A DNA stretch of 64,000 nt from Guadua angustifolia (lineage: Eukaryota > Streptophyta > Magnoliopsida > Poales > Poaceae), in NCBI GenBank assembly GCA_036346375.1, contig CM070501.1, forward strand, positions 33,934,539-33,998,538, given 5' to 3'. The notes beneath the pieces were generated by a model. It saw nothing but the letters and a program-made list of their open reading frames with translations. It had not been told where the DNA came from and did not search any database. This document shows, piece by piece, positions 11,983 to 23,935 of this stretch (positions within the stretch are counted from its first letter, which is position 1; each line of letters begins with the position of its first letter). Made by a program: the position numbers and the translations under genes.

Positions 11983-12255
11983 CTCTCTCCGTTTAGAAAT
12001 ATAAAGTTTATTTTAGCTTTACATAAGGATTAATGTTACAATAAAATTAAGAAAGGTATGGAAAAATATTAAAGAAAATGACTTTTATACCTCAATTAAT
12101 TATCTTGGAAGATGATAAATAATATTTTATGTGAGTGGTAATTAATAAATACATATTATTGAGAAAGAATAAATAGAAATATAATAAAAAAAACCTTATT
12201 AAATTTATATATAAACCTTATATTTCTAAATAAAATCATTCAAATTAGAGAACTT
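11983..12255. mobile_element. Stowaway-like MITE, decayed
   Basis: The left end CTCTCTCCGTTTAGAAATAT matches the usual start of grass Stowaway (Tc1/mariner) MITEs. The right part contains the complementary-type stretch CTTATATTTCTAAATAAAA. The interior is AT-rich and non-coding. The right terminus is blurred, so the end coordinate is approximate. Confidence 0.6.
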
Positions 12256-13626
12256 ATATCACCAACTACAGTGTTCCACTGCCTGGCTGCCTAAGTGTAG
12301 TGGGACAGATCTGGAGTGCAGTAGTAACAAACATTGCTACTCCTTTACTAACTTCTGATTCTGAGTTCTGACACAATGTTGGTTTCATCAAATCATACTC
12401 TGGTAAAACCGCAAAGTTAACTTTTAGAGCATCCAAAATGGCGGAAGATTACGGCACGTCACTCAACTAATCCTACTCTCGATGTTTTGTTGGGCTTTTA
12501 ATATTCTTTTAGGAGAAGTTCTTTTTATCTGAGATAGCTAATTTGCATATTTCTTCTCTCTCTTTTTCTTTATGAAACAAGAGCATATTTCTTCTTGTCA
12601 CAGCTATTGTCATCATCATTTTTTTTCCCAATTAGCTGCATCCATTGGGTCAAGACGCTTGGCGTCTCAATCGCATAACATTTCTCGCCTTTCTAAGGCT
12701 TCATTTGGAATACAGCAAGTGAATGTATCCTACTGTACGAAATTACTCCCGACTGGGTGCATGTATACCTCTCGCAGGGGATCACACTTCTTGCCCCTGC
12801 TCAAATACCCTTTCTTTACGCTTTTCAAATGCAGAAACAGTGGGGCAATGGCGGTTAGTTCCACGGTGCCATGGAAGTGGTAACTAAAATATGATTTACA
12901 ATTGTTGCGTTACTGCAAGAAAATATCTTGGGTTCTTTTACTTACACAAGAATTGGGCGTCCACATTGATTCGATTGGCCACCTCCTCCATCCTTCATTC
13001 TGCCTAAGTTCATAATTTTTTTTAACGAAATACCTTCATATTGAAACTTGCGAATCAGTAAAACATCCTTTTGGCACCTGAGGGAGGCATCAACTGCCCA
13101 GCAACAACAATTAGCTGATTTTTAGTACTACCAAGAAGGCAAGAACCGGCAGCATTTTCGCATGGCCCTGCTACGCGCACTTCAGTGTGCCACAGTATAC
13201 AGCAAATAGAGTGAAAAATGTATGGAACCTTGATGCCTAGGCCCCACATACAGTGCAACTTCTTTCGCTTGTACGGGCTTAGTCCATTCTGTTTCTTCTC
13301 GCTCTTGTTTTCGCTTTCCAGTTTACGTAACTGTTGAATTGGCGTAATCTAAAGGCACACACCAGCAAGGTGGTTCCGTACTCCGAGTGTACAGATGCAC
13401 GAAATGCAACAAGACGCAAGCGCGTACTGAAAGAGAGCACCCGCAACAATCCGCTTTCCCTCCGATACACAGGTACCCTTCCCGTCTTCCCGTGAGGCTA
13501 ACGCTGCAAAGGGAGAATATTTCCCGCCCCATTTTAAAATCCTCGGCTTGAGCCCTTGACGCTTTCACTTCCCGCTGGCCGCACCTCAAACACGGACACC
13601 AACGTCGAACGAGAACAGAGGAAGCG
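12256..13626. other. Intergenic, 5' flank of the peroxidase gene
   Basis: No gene is supported. Short frames (12572-12883 plus, 13323-13727 minus) have no family motif; the latter overlaps the peroxidase start antisense. A TTTTAAAAT stretch at about 13533-13541 is the only TATA-like element near the peroxidase ATG, about 90 bp upstream of it. Other promoter elements cannot be assigned. Confidence 0.4.
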
Positions 13627-14952
13627 ATGCTACGACAGCCGGCGTGGGGAGCGATCTGCTTGCTCTTCGCCGTCTCGATGCTCCTATGCACGGTCAACCT
13701 CTGCACGGACGCCAGCAGGTCAGCCACCTACTCTCTCCTGCTTGACGACGACGAGGACAGCGGCGACGGCTCGTCGTCCTTCTCCTTCCCGCAGCAGCGG
13801 CCGCGCGGGCCGGCGTTCGGGTTCTACGACTGGATTTGCCCCGATGCCGAGGGGATCGTCGCGTCCACCGTGCGGGAGCTCTACCTCGCGGACTCCAACG
13901 TCGCCGCCGCGCTCGTCCGCCTCTTCTTTCACGACTGCTTCATCCACGTACGTGCGATACAAACTCCGTGTCCCGCGTCTCATATTCTCCATTGTGGTGT
14001 CTTTGTCACCTGCGCGCGCCGCGAGCGCTCACGCACACTCCAAGACGCTGTTTTTTTTCCTTCCTGGACGCGCATGCGCAGGGCTGCGACGCCTCGGTGC
14101 TCCTGGACCGCGTCAACGGCGGCAAGTCGGAGAGAGACGCCGCCCCGAACCGATCGCTGCGAGGCTTCGGCGCCGTCGAGGAGATCAAGGCGAGGCTGGA
14201 GGCGGAGTGCCCGGAGACCGTCTCCTGCGCCGACATCCTTGCCCTCGCCGCGCGGGACAGCCTCGTCCTGGTGGGCGGGCCGAGCTACCCGGTGCTCACC
14301 GGACGCCAAGACAGCTCCCGGAGCTACTACGACGAGGCGAACGAGCATTTCCCGGCCCCAAACGCCACGTACGCCATGACGCTCGATGCGTTTGCACGCC
14401 GCGGCTTCACCGAGCGCGAGACCGTCGCGCTTTTAGGTCTGTCGGTCCGTCTGTCCATTGGAGCTCCTTGTAGAAGTCTCATATTTACGCGGTTGATTGA
14501 TTCTTCTTGGCGCGCTTGTAGGAGCGCATAGCATCGGGAAGGTGCAGTGCAGGTTCTTCAAGGACAGGATCTACAACTTCGCCGGGACGGGCGAGCCGGA
14601 CGACTCCCTCGACCCGGACATGGTCGGCGAGATGCGCGCGGTCTGCGGCGGCGACGGCGCGGCGCCAATGGAGATGGGGTACTACCGGCAGGGGCGGGAG
14701 GTTGGGTTCGGCGCGCACTACTACGCGAAGCTGCTCGAGGGGCGCGGCATCCTGCGCTCGGACCAACAGCTGACGGCGGGGAGCACCGTGCGGTGGGTCC
14801 GAGTGTACGCGTCCGGGGAGCGCGGCGAGGAGGCATTCCGCGAGGACTTCGCCCGCGCCATGGTTAAGCTCTCCGCACTTGCGCCGATCAGCGGGTCGCC
14901 CGGCCAGGTCCGGATCAGCTGCTCCAAGCCCGTTGATGAGTACGAGCCGTAA
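13627..14952 (+). CDS. Class III secretory peroxidase, three exons
   Basis: Haem peroxidase of the plant secretory pathway, expected to oxidise phenolics or generate reactive oxygen in the wall or vacuole. Exons 13627-13947, 14082-14436 and 14522-14952 join to 368 residues with GT-AG introns. An N-terminal hydrophobic signal peptide (about residues 1-29) is followed by an unusual acidic/serine linker (LLLDDDEDSGDG). The distal haem motif is RLFFHDCFIH with Arg98 and His102, and intron 1 falls directly after it. GCDASVLLD opens exon 2, followed by CADILALAARD. The proximal motif GAHSIG (His228) spans intron 2. Both introns sit at the two classical peroxidase positions; the third classical intron is absent. 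It ends at a TAA (14950-14952). The start is the first Met preceding a good signal peptide. The substrate cannot be inferred. Confidence 0.93.
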
Positions 14953-15257
14953 GGGTGTGTAGTAGTAGTGTCCATGCCATGGAACTTGTGTAATGCCGTG
15001 GAGCTTGCGTATGTATGCTGTCAAGGATAAACGTTTATTCATAACATCTTATTTGGCTGGGCTACAATCCTGAATTTTAGTTAAAATTGTTGGGCCACTC
15101 ACATGAATCCTGATCGAGAATAAACCCTCACAAACGAAGACTAAATGGTTGTTTGGCAACATATTTGCGTAAGTAAGGCTGTGAAGGGGCCTTCGTGAGG
15201 CAAATGGGTCCTCTGCTATAGTGAAGAATAATTCGTTACTGTTCTAGTGCCATTCGT
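14953..15257. other. Peroxidase 3' UTR and spacer
   Basis: Downstream of the peroxidase stop, about 100 bp (to about 15050) probably forms the 3' UTR, including a TTTATTCATAA stretch. I cannot define the cleavage site. The rest is spacer up to the hAT target duplication. Confidence 0.45.
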
Positions 15258-15265
15258 GCTGATCA

Positions 15266-16027
15266 TAGGGATGGCAATGGATACCCGAAACCCGATACCC
15301 GATGGGTATTTACTCCATTAGGGTGCAAATATGGTCCAATAATCATACCCGTGGGTACGTTAATGGGAAAAAACCCGTACCCATCGGGTATGACGGGTAC
15401 GAGTACGGGGTACTTCCACCCATACCCGTTTACCCATTTACCCGTGTAAGTGGGAGCGGCCCAAGCCCAGGCCCAGTTGACGAGTGACGACTAGACTCCC
15501 AAGTCCAAATCTCCAATTCCGCCTCAGAAAACTAGACTCCAAAAGTCCAAAATCCAAATCTCCAATTCAGTAGAGAGTGTCTCCAATCCTGGGATCATCA
15601 ATAAAGTGTTCTTGAAGTTTTTGAAGCTCTGTCCTAAAAAATCTGGGTAACTATTATTGATATTCTTTGATTTTTGAAGTTGTTGAAGCTAGGTTAATTC
15701 TAAATATCATGGTCTTCCGCAGCAGTTTTTTCCTCAACATTCGGATACCCAATTTCATTGCCGAAGCGATATTATAGGCCGATGCAACATTACTTACATT
15801 CGATTCTACTTCCTTTACTCATCAACGTCGGTGAAGAGCTATTAGCTAAAATTGTGTTCACTAAATTAACGGGTATGGGTGACCCGGGTGAAAAGGACCC
15901 GGCGGGTATGGGTATGGGAAGAAGTTCTACCCGTGGTCCTGCACGGTAAATTAACGGTGATTTTTCATCGGCGAATGCGGGTATGGGTGGCCGATACCCG
16001 ACGGGTATGTACCCGTTGCCATCCCTA
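15266..16027. mobile_element. Non-autonomous hAT transposon
   Basis: A 762 bp element with perfect 12 bp terminal inverted repeats, TAGGGATGGCAA at the left and TTGCCATCCCTA at the right. The 8 bp target duplication GCTGATCA is perfect (15258-15265 and 16028-16035), which is diagnostic for hAT. Subterminal regions are rich in GGGTATG/CATACCC motifs in both orientations, presumably transposase-binding repeats. It has no transposase domain. Confidence 0.92.
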
Positions 16028-16035
16028 GCTGATCA

Positions 16036-16457
16036 TGCAGCTTAAATCCAATCAAGAAGCAACCATATAGAGTGATTGTTACCGGCACCAATGCCACTTT
16101 ACCTGAATAATTCTTGTGTGCTCTTATCCCCTCCAACGGCTATGGAAGAAGTTCACGTCAAGTTATCTGATTCCAGGAGGAGTGGTTTGGTTTAGGCAAC
16201 ACATTCGCCCTGTTTTCATCGTTCAAACACATGTTTCTCCAGAACCAAAAATACTTCCCCCTCTGTAAGTATTTGTTGGGCCAGCAAAAGCCTAATTGCA
16301 TATGGTCTATGTGTGTAGTCGAGCCTATCTTGACTACTTAAACTTGTGGGTTGGGCTGTCAAAAAATTGGTCAGTTGGGCCGATCCCTTTGAGATCATGT
16401 CATCTTGCTGATGTCTGCCTTGAACAATTCTTGGCAATTTTTTAAAAATAATACATT
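16036..16457. other. Spacer between the hAT element and the MULE
   Basis: About 420 bp with no recognised gene. A 73-codon frame (16216-16437, minus) has no domain. Confidence 0.45.
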
Positions 16458-16466
16458 TTTAAATAA

Positions 16467-17773
16467 GGCGGCGTATTTGGTGCAAACCCTCTCTCTGATG
16501 CAAACCTGAAACTAACAATCTGGATCTCTGGATCTTCCCTGGATGGTTTAGATGCACAAAGGTGGGATTCCACTCATCCACTTATACTAATATGCACAAA
16601 ACCCCCCGTCTAATCCCGTCCTAGCAGGCAGCCCGTGCTAATCGTTTGTGCTAATCCTCCTCACGCGTAGGTGGATGCAAACCTAAAAGCCGTGCTCATC
16701 CCGTCCCTCTGCGGCTCTGCCTCACGCTGGCTGAGGTTGTTCACGCTGGCTGAGGGTTCTTGATGCAAGCACCGTATTCGTTTGAACTAAAAAAAACGGA
16801 CATACCATGTAGCATGCACTTGTTAGAGAATGCTGCCTTGCTCATGTATTTAGGTGGTGTAAATTTGAGCTAAACAAATAGTTACCTCTATTTTGGCAAT
16901 TACTGAATTTCAATACCCAATCTGTTACAGAAATGGACCTGCTAACTTAGCATCTATAGTTCTATGCTACATGATTCTCGTTTTTCATATCATATCTTTT
17001 TGCTTTTTTTTTTCACACAGCATATCCTTTTGCTGCTACTAGTAAACACTTTTGAACGTATATACGATACAAGTCTGAATGAACTTCTGCCTTTGAAATG
17101 TTGGGGCACTTTGTGCAAAACATCAACCTAATAATTAACGAAATGATGTAAATCAAGCTAATGAAATTCAATAGATGAATCACTTCCAGAAAAGAAATTC
17201 AATTGATGAACGATAGTGCGATAGTGCGTTTTCCGCTTCTTTTCTCAACAAACAACAGCAAGCCAAAAGAGATCAAAGAATCTGATAGTATCATTTATCG
17301 AGAACGGAAATAGAAACTGAGTGATGGTCCCATGGCCAAACGTTAGTCCTTGCCTTTCTTTCTGTTGAACCTCCCTTGCCTTCTTTCGTTCTACAGTTGC
17401 TGCCCTTGGACCGGGATTTGGAGACCTCGTTACTATGGACTTGCCAATTAAAAGCAATACCCTGGCCTGGCGCTCGGCGTCGGAGGGCTGCACGGCGGGC
17501 GACGTCGGAGGGCTGCGCCTGGTGCGCGATGGAGGAGGCAGAGCCGCAGAGGGACGGGATGAGCACGGCTTTTAGGTTTGCATCCACCTACGCGTGAGGA
17601 GGATTAGCACAAACGATTAGCACGGGCTGCTTGCTAGGACGGGATTAGACGGGGGGTTTTGTGCATATTAGTATAAGTGGATGAGTGAAATCTCACCTTT
17701 GTGCATCTAAACCATCAGGGAAGATCCAGAGGTCCAGATTGTTAGTTTTCAGGTTTGCACCAAATACGCCGCC
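16467..17773. mobile_element. Long-TIR MULE (possible Pack-MULE)
   Basis: A 1,307 bp element flanked by a perfect 9 bp target duplication, TTTAAATAA (16458-16466 and 17774-17782). The long terminal inverted repeats are about 257 bp on the left (16467-16723) and 239 bp on the right (17535-17773), both starting GGCGGCGTATTTGGTGCAA from the outside. They are near-identical except for a small internal duplication in the left arm. The interior (about 810 bp) encodes no transposase. Its right part (17290-17534) is GC-rich with a frame on the minus strand (17291-17587) that could be a captured gene fragment, although I recognise no family. TIR length plus 9 bp duplication make the Mutator assignment strong. 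Confidence 0.92.
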
Positions 17774-17782
17774 TTTAAATAA

Positions 17783-18553
17783 TTACAATATAAGTGTGAT
17801 TACCACAGATTTTTAAAATAATTCTTGGCGATCGAATCCTAATGTAAGGTTAGCTTCATACGACAGATTTTACGCACAGGCCATTTATGCTTAGTGCATA
17901 ACTTGAAGAGAAGTGTGGTTACTAAGAAAAACTTTATATCCCGAGGTAAATTCAGGACGTGTCTTTGATGCCATTGCTTGATGTACCCATGCGGATTCTG
18001 GTGGTTCTAACTTCCATGTGCCCGTCTAGGAAAACTACGCATTTAAGCATTTTGAACTAGTAATTCAATAGTTTGGTGGCCTTCTTTGGAGATGGATTAG
18101 CTTCACGAATATTAAACCTCGATAGAAAAATAAATCGTTCTCATGAAATTTATGCTCTACGCATAACGAGATTCAGAGGCATCTCACTGATTCTGTGCGT
18201 GAATGAGATCGAGTAGACGTTACAAAGCGCATCGTTCATCTCACGTTAGGGTGATCATATTTCGTGCGTACTCCCAAGTCCCAAATCCCAGTCGAGCCAT
18301 TATTTCGCACCAACGACCAAGACATATCGGCCAGCCTCCATGGCCATAGATGCTAAGGATAAATAACACCAGAAAACATTTGTTTTTGTCAATTCCTTAA
18401 ACTTTTTAGCCGGATCGTTACAGGATTCTTGTCATCTAAAGTTTATGCTTTAAACTTGTATTGCCATCCAAATTTGGATAATTGATTATTTGCGTAGCCA
18501 TTCATAGAATGACGTCATACATTTTTTTTTCATGTGAGGAGCCATCATACACA
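17783..18553. other. Intergenic, no gene recognised
   Basis: Unique-looking AT-rich sequence without domains or repeat boundaries, between the MULE and the Helitron terminus. Confidence 0.45.
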
Positions 18554-18862
18554 CTAGGTAGAGCCACGCGCTACACCGCGCCATGCGAATTTCGGTCGGA
18601 GGTTCTTTTTGTAAAAAAAACCGGTGGGAGGACTTCAATGCAATTTCGGTTTTCTCGAGGGATTTTTATAGAATCGATTGGCTAGGACCCATCTACGAAT
18701 TTGTGGTACCACGGGTCCTTTTTGTAAAAAAAAAATTGTGAGAGGACTAGGTCCTTTTTGCAAAAAAATGATGGGAGGTCTTGTGCGCAATTTTGGGATT
18801 CTTGGGGCTTTTTTTGCACAAAACATGACATGGCATAGCTCCCCTCGCGTTAATTCTTCGAG
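18554..18862 (-). mobile_element. Helitron 3' end and adjoining body, minus orientation
   Basis: Read on the minus strand, the sequence finishes GGCGCGGTGTAGCGCGTGG, then CTCTACCTAG followed by T. A GC-rich hairpin just before CTAG and insertion next to T is the Helitron 3' signature. The body to the right contains repeats of GGTCCTTTTTG(T/C)AAAAAA and a GACCCAT...CGAATTTG motif also seen in the second Helitron-like region at 27619. No Rep/helicase is present and the 5' end was not found. Confidence 0.55.
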
Positions 18863-19214
18863 GGCAACATATCCTGTGCACACATGCCTTCCCGTGTACA
18901 CACCGTGCACACCAACTAACAAATGTCACGAAAAATTCTGAAAAAAATTGTAGATGTATTTCATAGATTGCTCTACCTATGTATAAAATTGTAGGTTCAA
19001 ATTCATTATATATCAAGAGTTACAAAAAAGAGAAAATTCTGACAAGTTTAAAGAGTGCTCTCGATATATAATGAATTTGATCTTGAAATTTCATACATAG
19101 GTAGGGTAATCTATGAAGTACATCTACAATTTTTTTCAGAATTTTTTGTGACTTTTGTTAGTTGGTGTGTACGGTGTGTACACGGGAAGGCCTGTGTGCA
19201 CAGGATACGTTGCC
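18863..19214. mobile_element. Foldback MITE (hairpin, arms about 160 bp)
   Basis: A 352 bp near-palindrome. The left arm starts GGCAACATATCCTGTGCACA and the right arm is its near-complement (ends CAGGATACGTTGCC), separated by a loop of about 30 bp. Flanks TTCTTCGAG (18854-18862) and TTCTTCCAG (19215-19223) form a 9 bp target duplication with one mismatch, suggesting a Mutator-type MITE. Short frames within the arms are shadows of each other. Confidence 0.85.
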
Positions 19215-19223
19215 TTCTTCCAG

Positions 19224-19584
19224 GCATAAGAGATAAGATATCATCACAAATATAGTTTCACATATACTCCCGTTAGTCATAAAAGAATATCATTTTGAAA
19301 TGTGTATAATAAAACTTTCAAAACATTAGCTATTGATATATATTTTTCATTATTTCAAAAAAAAATATTTTATTATATTTTATAAATCTATTATAATAGA
19401 AGTTAGTGATCAAAATTGTATTTTAGAAACCGTATCGTTGTTCAGAAATCTCTGTGTGTATATATATGGTCATGTCACTTTGTGCTGCCGAGCAGATTTT
19501 GTCTCTCTCCGCGATGTCTTCTACTCCAAGTGTCGACAGTCCACTCTAGAAATACTCTTGTAGTCTTGTGTGCAGGGCAACAAG
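19224..19584. other. AT-rich spacer, possible Stowaway fragment
   Basis: Around 19266 the sequence TACTCCCGTTAGTCATAAAA resembles one end of a Stowaway MITE, but no matching second end was found. No gene is supported. Confidence 0.35.
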
Positions 19585-19759
19585 CAAGCAGGCAGGGGCG
19601 GAGCCAGGATTTTGGGTTAGAGGGGCACGTGGACCAACTAAAAATTATCATAGTATCCATAAAAAAATATCATAGCAATATCGGTGCATTTAAATTTAAA
19701 AATAGCATAACTACATGTTCACATAAGAAAAATATGACATATTTTTTAGAATAAGAAAC

Positions 19760-20005
19760 TTACATCTCTATTAACTTAAATTTAGTTCTACGACTACCTA
19801 GAAGATCATACAAGTCAATAAGTTTATCTGAACTAATTTTCGTTGCTAGTTCTTTTTTAATATAAACTATCATGCAATGTCGAAGAAAGTCATCTCCTAT
19901 TTTATTTCGAAAGCGGGTCTTGATAAGTTTCATAGCTGAAAATACTCGCTCTGTGGTTGTTGACACTGGAAGAGTTATAACCAATCGTAACAGCCTATCA
20001 ACCAT
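19760..20005 (-). pseudogene. hAT transposase C-terminal fragment (dimerisation domain)
   Basis: The 81-residue frame includes ITLPVSTTTERVFSAMKLIK followed by TRFRNKIGDDFLRHCM. This matches the C-terminal dimerisation domain of plant hAT transposases of the TTF/zinc-finger-MYM-like group (typical pattern: Pro-x-Ser-x-A/T-x-x-ER-x-FSAxKxIKT). There is no BED finger or catalytic core upstream because a LINE and a deletion occupy that position, so the fragment is not functional alone. Confidence 0.85.
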
Positions 20006-20282
20006 TGAATAATGGGAAGTTTTACCTGTTTTATGTAGTCTATTTGTTAAGTTAGTAAGAGAAATTAAGCATTATATGCATCAAGTTGAGAAAAATGAAA
20101 GCTTTACCTATTAAAAATGGACTAGACCTTTATTTGCTGTTTACTAATGCTTTTTTTTTGATAAAGGATAACAATTCGGTCTCTGCGATTGCACACAACC
20201 GAGTTTACACAGGCCATAGCTATGAGTCATGAATGACTAAAAAACAACAAAGGGAAAGGGAACTTAAAATTAAAAGCAAAGT

Positions 20283-20804
20283 CTATAATTGCTCCTCCAT
20301 CCAAATTTTGGCAAAGATATCTAAAGCCACGACCTCCAATGCCACCTTGCCGGTCGGATGAGTTCCTGTTGTTGTCATCTTTGCAATAGCGCCCAAAACC
20401 GCATGACCGATATGTTCCTTGAAGATAACTCGCATAAAGGAAGAATATTGTTTGCTTTCAAAGATGAGATCATTGCGTGTGCGCCAAATAGCCCATAGAA
20501 GAGCAGCACCCCCCACTAAAATCAGTTTTTGTTCACCCTTATCAATGCCTGTTAACCAACTATCAAGCATATGAACAATAGATTTTGGCGGTGATAATCC
20601 AGTAGCAACGCTCACAATTCGCCAAATTGTCTGCGAGTGATGGCAATCAAAAAATAAATGTTGAATTGTTTCATTACAATTACAGAAACAACATTTCATA
20701 TTCCCCTGCCAACACCGTTTAGCGAGATTATCTTTTGTTAAAAGAACTCCTCGTTGTAAAAACCAGAGGAAGATTTTAATTTTAAAGGAACTTTCAACTT
20801 CCAA
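20283..20804 (-). pseudogene. LINE ORF2 C-terminal zf-RVT domain
   Basis: A 173-residue frame with the zinc-finger-like zf-RVT pattern found at the C-terminus of plant L1 ORF2: FLWFLQRGVLLTKDNLAKR, then CCFCNCNETIQHLFFDCHHS. It ends about 120 bp before the element's poly(A) tail. It belongs to the nested LINE and is separated from the RT by further frame breaks. Confidence 0.85.
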
Positions 20805-21530
20805 ATGACTTTGACAGTTAAAAGGGTACCTGGTTCATGAAATACACATACATAGATCGTCTGAGAACGCCCATTTCTATGTAGATCCCAAAGAAAAATA
20901 TCCTTTCCATCTCAGTAAGGTGATAATGAGCTAATTTCGCTATAAGATTATACCAAGCCGTCAATTTATTCCCAACTAATGATCTCCAAAAGAAATATTC
21001 GGTGGCATCTGGTCATAACCTTTTGAACAGTATCATGAGGGTAATGGGCAATATTATAAAGGCTTGGGAATTGAACCTTAAGTGGTGTGGAATCCACCCA
21101 AGAGTCCTCCCAAAACCTAGCTTGTGAACCATCTCTTATCCGAAAAGATCCTAGCATAAAAAATCATCCTTGACCTTCAAGAGACCTTTCCAAAAATGCG
21201 AATCTCCCGGTGTAGTTTTCACTTGGGACAAAAATTTGGAACTTAAATATTTATTTGTAATCAATGTCTGCCAACTCCCCTCCTCATTCAACAACTTAAA
21301 TAACCATTTACCAAGGAGACATTTATTCTTACTTATAAGATCCAAAATACCCAGACCTCCTTGATCTTTAGGACGACATAGGATATTCCACTTAGCAAGA
21401 CGATATTTTCGCTTAGCATTATTGCCTTGCCAAAAAAACCGAGAACGATAGAAATCCAACCTATGAACAACACCCTTTGGAATTTCAAAGAATGACATCA
21501 TGAACATAGGGAGACTGCTTAGAATAGAAT

Positions 21531-23009
21531 TTAATAATACAAGTCTGCCCCCGTAAGAGAGGTATTTGGCCTTCCATGTACTGAGTTTTCTTTTAAATCT
21601 CTCCTCAATGACACTCCAATCCGCATTACGAAGCTTATGGAAGTGCATCGGAATACCCAAATGCGAAATGGATATGATCCGATCCCACATCCAAACAAAG
21701 CAGTATATTCATGTTCATGATTGCGAGCATCACCAAAGCAAAAAATCTCGCTTTTGTGAAAGTTAATTTTTAAACCTGATAATTGTTCAAACACACAAAG
21801 CAAGAGCTTCATATTTTTGGCCTGCTTAACATCATGATCCATAAAAAGGATCGTATCATCAGCATACTGTAAAATCGATAAGCCATCCTCTAAAAGATGA
21901 GGAATAACTCCTCGGATCTGGCCATCCTCTTTTGCGCGCTTAATCAAAAGAGCAAGCATATCACCACAATATTAAAGAGAATAGGGACATTGGGTCACCT
22001 ACGCCAAGCCCTTTTTTGTTTGGAAGTAATGCCCAATATCATCATTTACTTTAATAGCCACACTACCTCCCGAAACAAAATGTTCAACCCATGAACACCA
22101 CTGCTGGCAAAATCCCTTCATGCGGAGTGTTTGCTGAAGAAAAGGCCATTTAACCTTATCATAGGCTTTTTCAAAGTCAAGTTTTAAAATCACTCCATTG
22201 AGTTTCTTCGAGTGCAATTCGTGAATGGTTTCATGTAGAATCACAACTCCTTCCATAATATTACGACCTGGCATGAAAGCAGTTTGAGATGGTCGTACAA
22301 CTTTATTGGCCACTCCCATAATTCTATTAGTAGCCACTTTTGTAAAAATCTTGAAACTCACATTAAGCAAGCATATTGGTCTGTATTGTTGAATTTTTGT
22401 TGCTTCTTTAATTTTTGGCAACAATGTAATAATGCCAAAATTTAAACTATATATATGTAAATTCCCATGATAAAAATCATTGAACAAAGCCATTACATCA
22501 TCTTTTAAGATATCCCAGAAAACCTGATAGAATTCAGCAGGAAATCCATCTGGGCCGGGCGATTTATTATGTTCCATTTGGAAAACCGCCAGTCTAACCT
22601 CTTCTTCAGTAAAAGGAGTAATGAGAATGTCATTTTCCTCCTTAGTTACCTGAGATAAATCATTATTATTATCCTCCACCAGACTGAAATTATTTACCTC
22701 TGGCGATCCAAACAAACCCTTATAGTAATTTGTGATGTGTGCTTTTAATTCAGCATCACCCACTACTATACCATCTTCATGATCTAATTTGAAGATGTGT
22801 TGTTTTCTGTGTTTGCCATTAGCAACCAGATGAAAATATTGAGTGTTATCATCACCTTCTAAAAGGTCTTTAGTTTTAGCTCTCTCATACCATTTAAGCT
22901 CATCTTCCCTCAACAAGTTCACCAATCTCTCATTGAGGTAGTGTTTCAAGTTTAATTCATGATCTAAGAGAACTGAAGTTTCTGCCTTTTTATCTAATCC
23001 ATCCAACAT
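21531..23009 (-). pseudogene. LINE ORF2 reverse transcriptase region, frameshifted
   Basis: The segment at 21999-23009 carries the N-terminal RT blocks (PFTEEEVRLAVFQMEHNKSP, LLPKIKEATKIQQYRPICLL, LDFEKAYDKVKWPFL). The catalytic YADD lies in the adjoining frame at 21531-21959 (ILQYADDTILFM). A frameshift and a stop between them break the polypeptide. This would copy LINE RNA at a nicked target by target-primed reverse transcription if intact; here it is dead. Confidence 0.88.
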
Positions 23010-23289
23010 GGAAATAATCTTTTTCTTTTCTTTTTGTTATGACCAATTGTGTGCCTGGCCCATCCCCTAAGAAATTGCCTAAGAGACCTTATTTTATTCT
23101 GCCATTTTTCCATCGCAGTATGTCCTATATTCTCTGCTTGCCATTTTTGCACTATAAGATCATAAAAACCATCTCTAATCAACCAAGCACGTTCAAATTT
23201 AAATAAAGATTGCTTACTCTTATGAGATGCATTGCCAGCATCTAATATCAATGGAGTATGATCAGAGATACTCCTATCTTTAGCATGCA

Positions 23290-23935
23290 CTATAGATAGA
23301 GGGAATTTATTTTCCCACTCAGTGCATACGAAAATCCTATCCAGCTTCTCAAAAGTTGGATTATCTCCACTACTAGCCCAAGTGTATTGACGCCCAGACA
23401 AAGGCATCTCTCTAATTTCAAGAGATTGAATGACCATATTAAAAAGATCCGGCCATTTCGTATCAAAATTAGGTTTATTTTTATCTTCGGACCACGCATA
23501 ATATTAAAATCCCCACCAATAATATATGGTAACCGTTCATTACTACAAATATGAACCATTTCAGTTAAAAATTTTTCCTTATATTCCTGTTGCGCCGGGC
23601 CATAAACTGCAATCAACACCCATTTAAAACCATCATTTTTATTACTGAAGAGTAAACTTAATATAGAAGTTCCTTCATCTATGGCTCCAATATCATACAA
23701 TCAAATCATTTCAAAGACATCCCCCTGAACGACCATAGGGAGCCTTACAGTGCCAAATAAATTCTTTGCCACCACATAATTTCTTAAGGGTCCTATCTGG
23801 GAATTGATCCCGACCCGTTTCCATAAGAGCAATAAAATCAATTTGCTCCTCTTTAACCATCCCACCTAAATACCCGTATTTAGCCAAGTCTCCAAGACCT
23901 CTGCTATTCCAGAAAATGCCTTTCATCGGAGACAC
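23290..23935 (-). pseudogene. LINE ORF2 start and APE-like endonuclease, broken
   Basis: ORF2 opens with MKGIFWNSRGLGDLAKYG (minus, from 23935), the usual start of plant L1 endonucleases. It continues through METGRDQFPD and GGDFNIMRG (Asp-x-Asn catalytic motif). The end of the domain, SISDHTPL, lies in another frame at 22994-23437. At least two frame breaks disable it. Confidence 0.85.
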
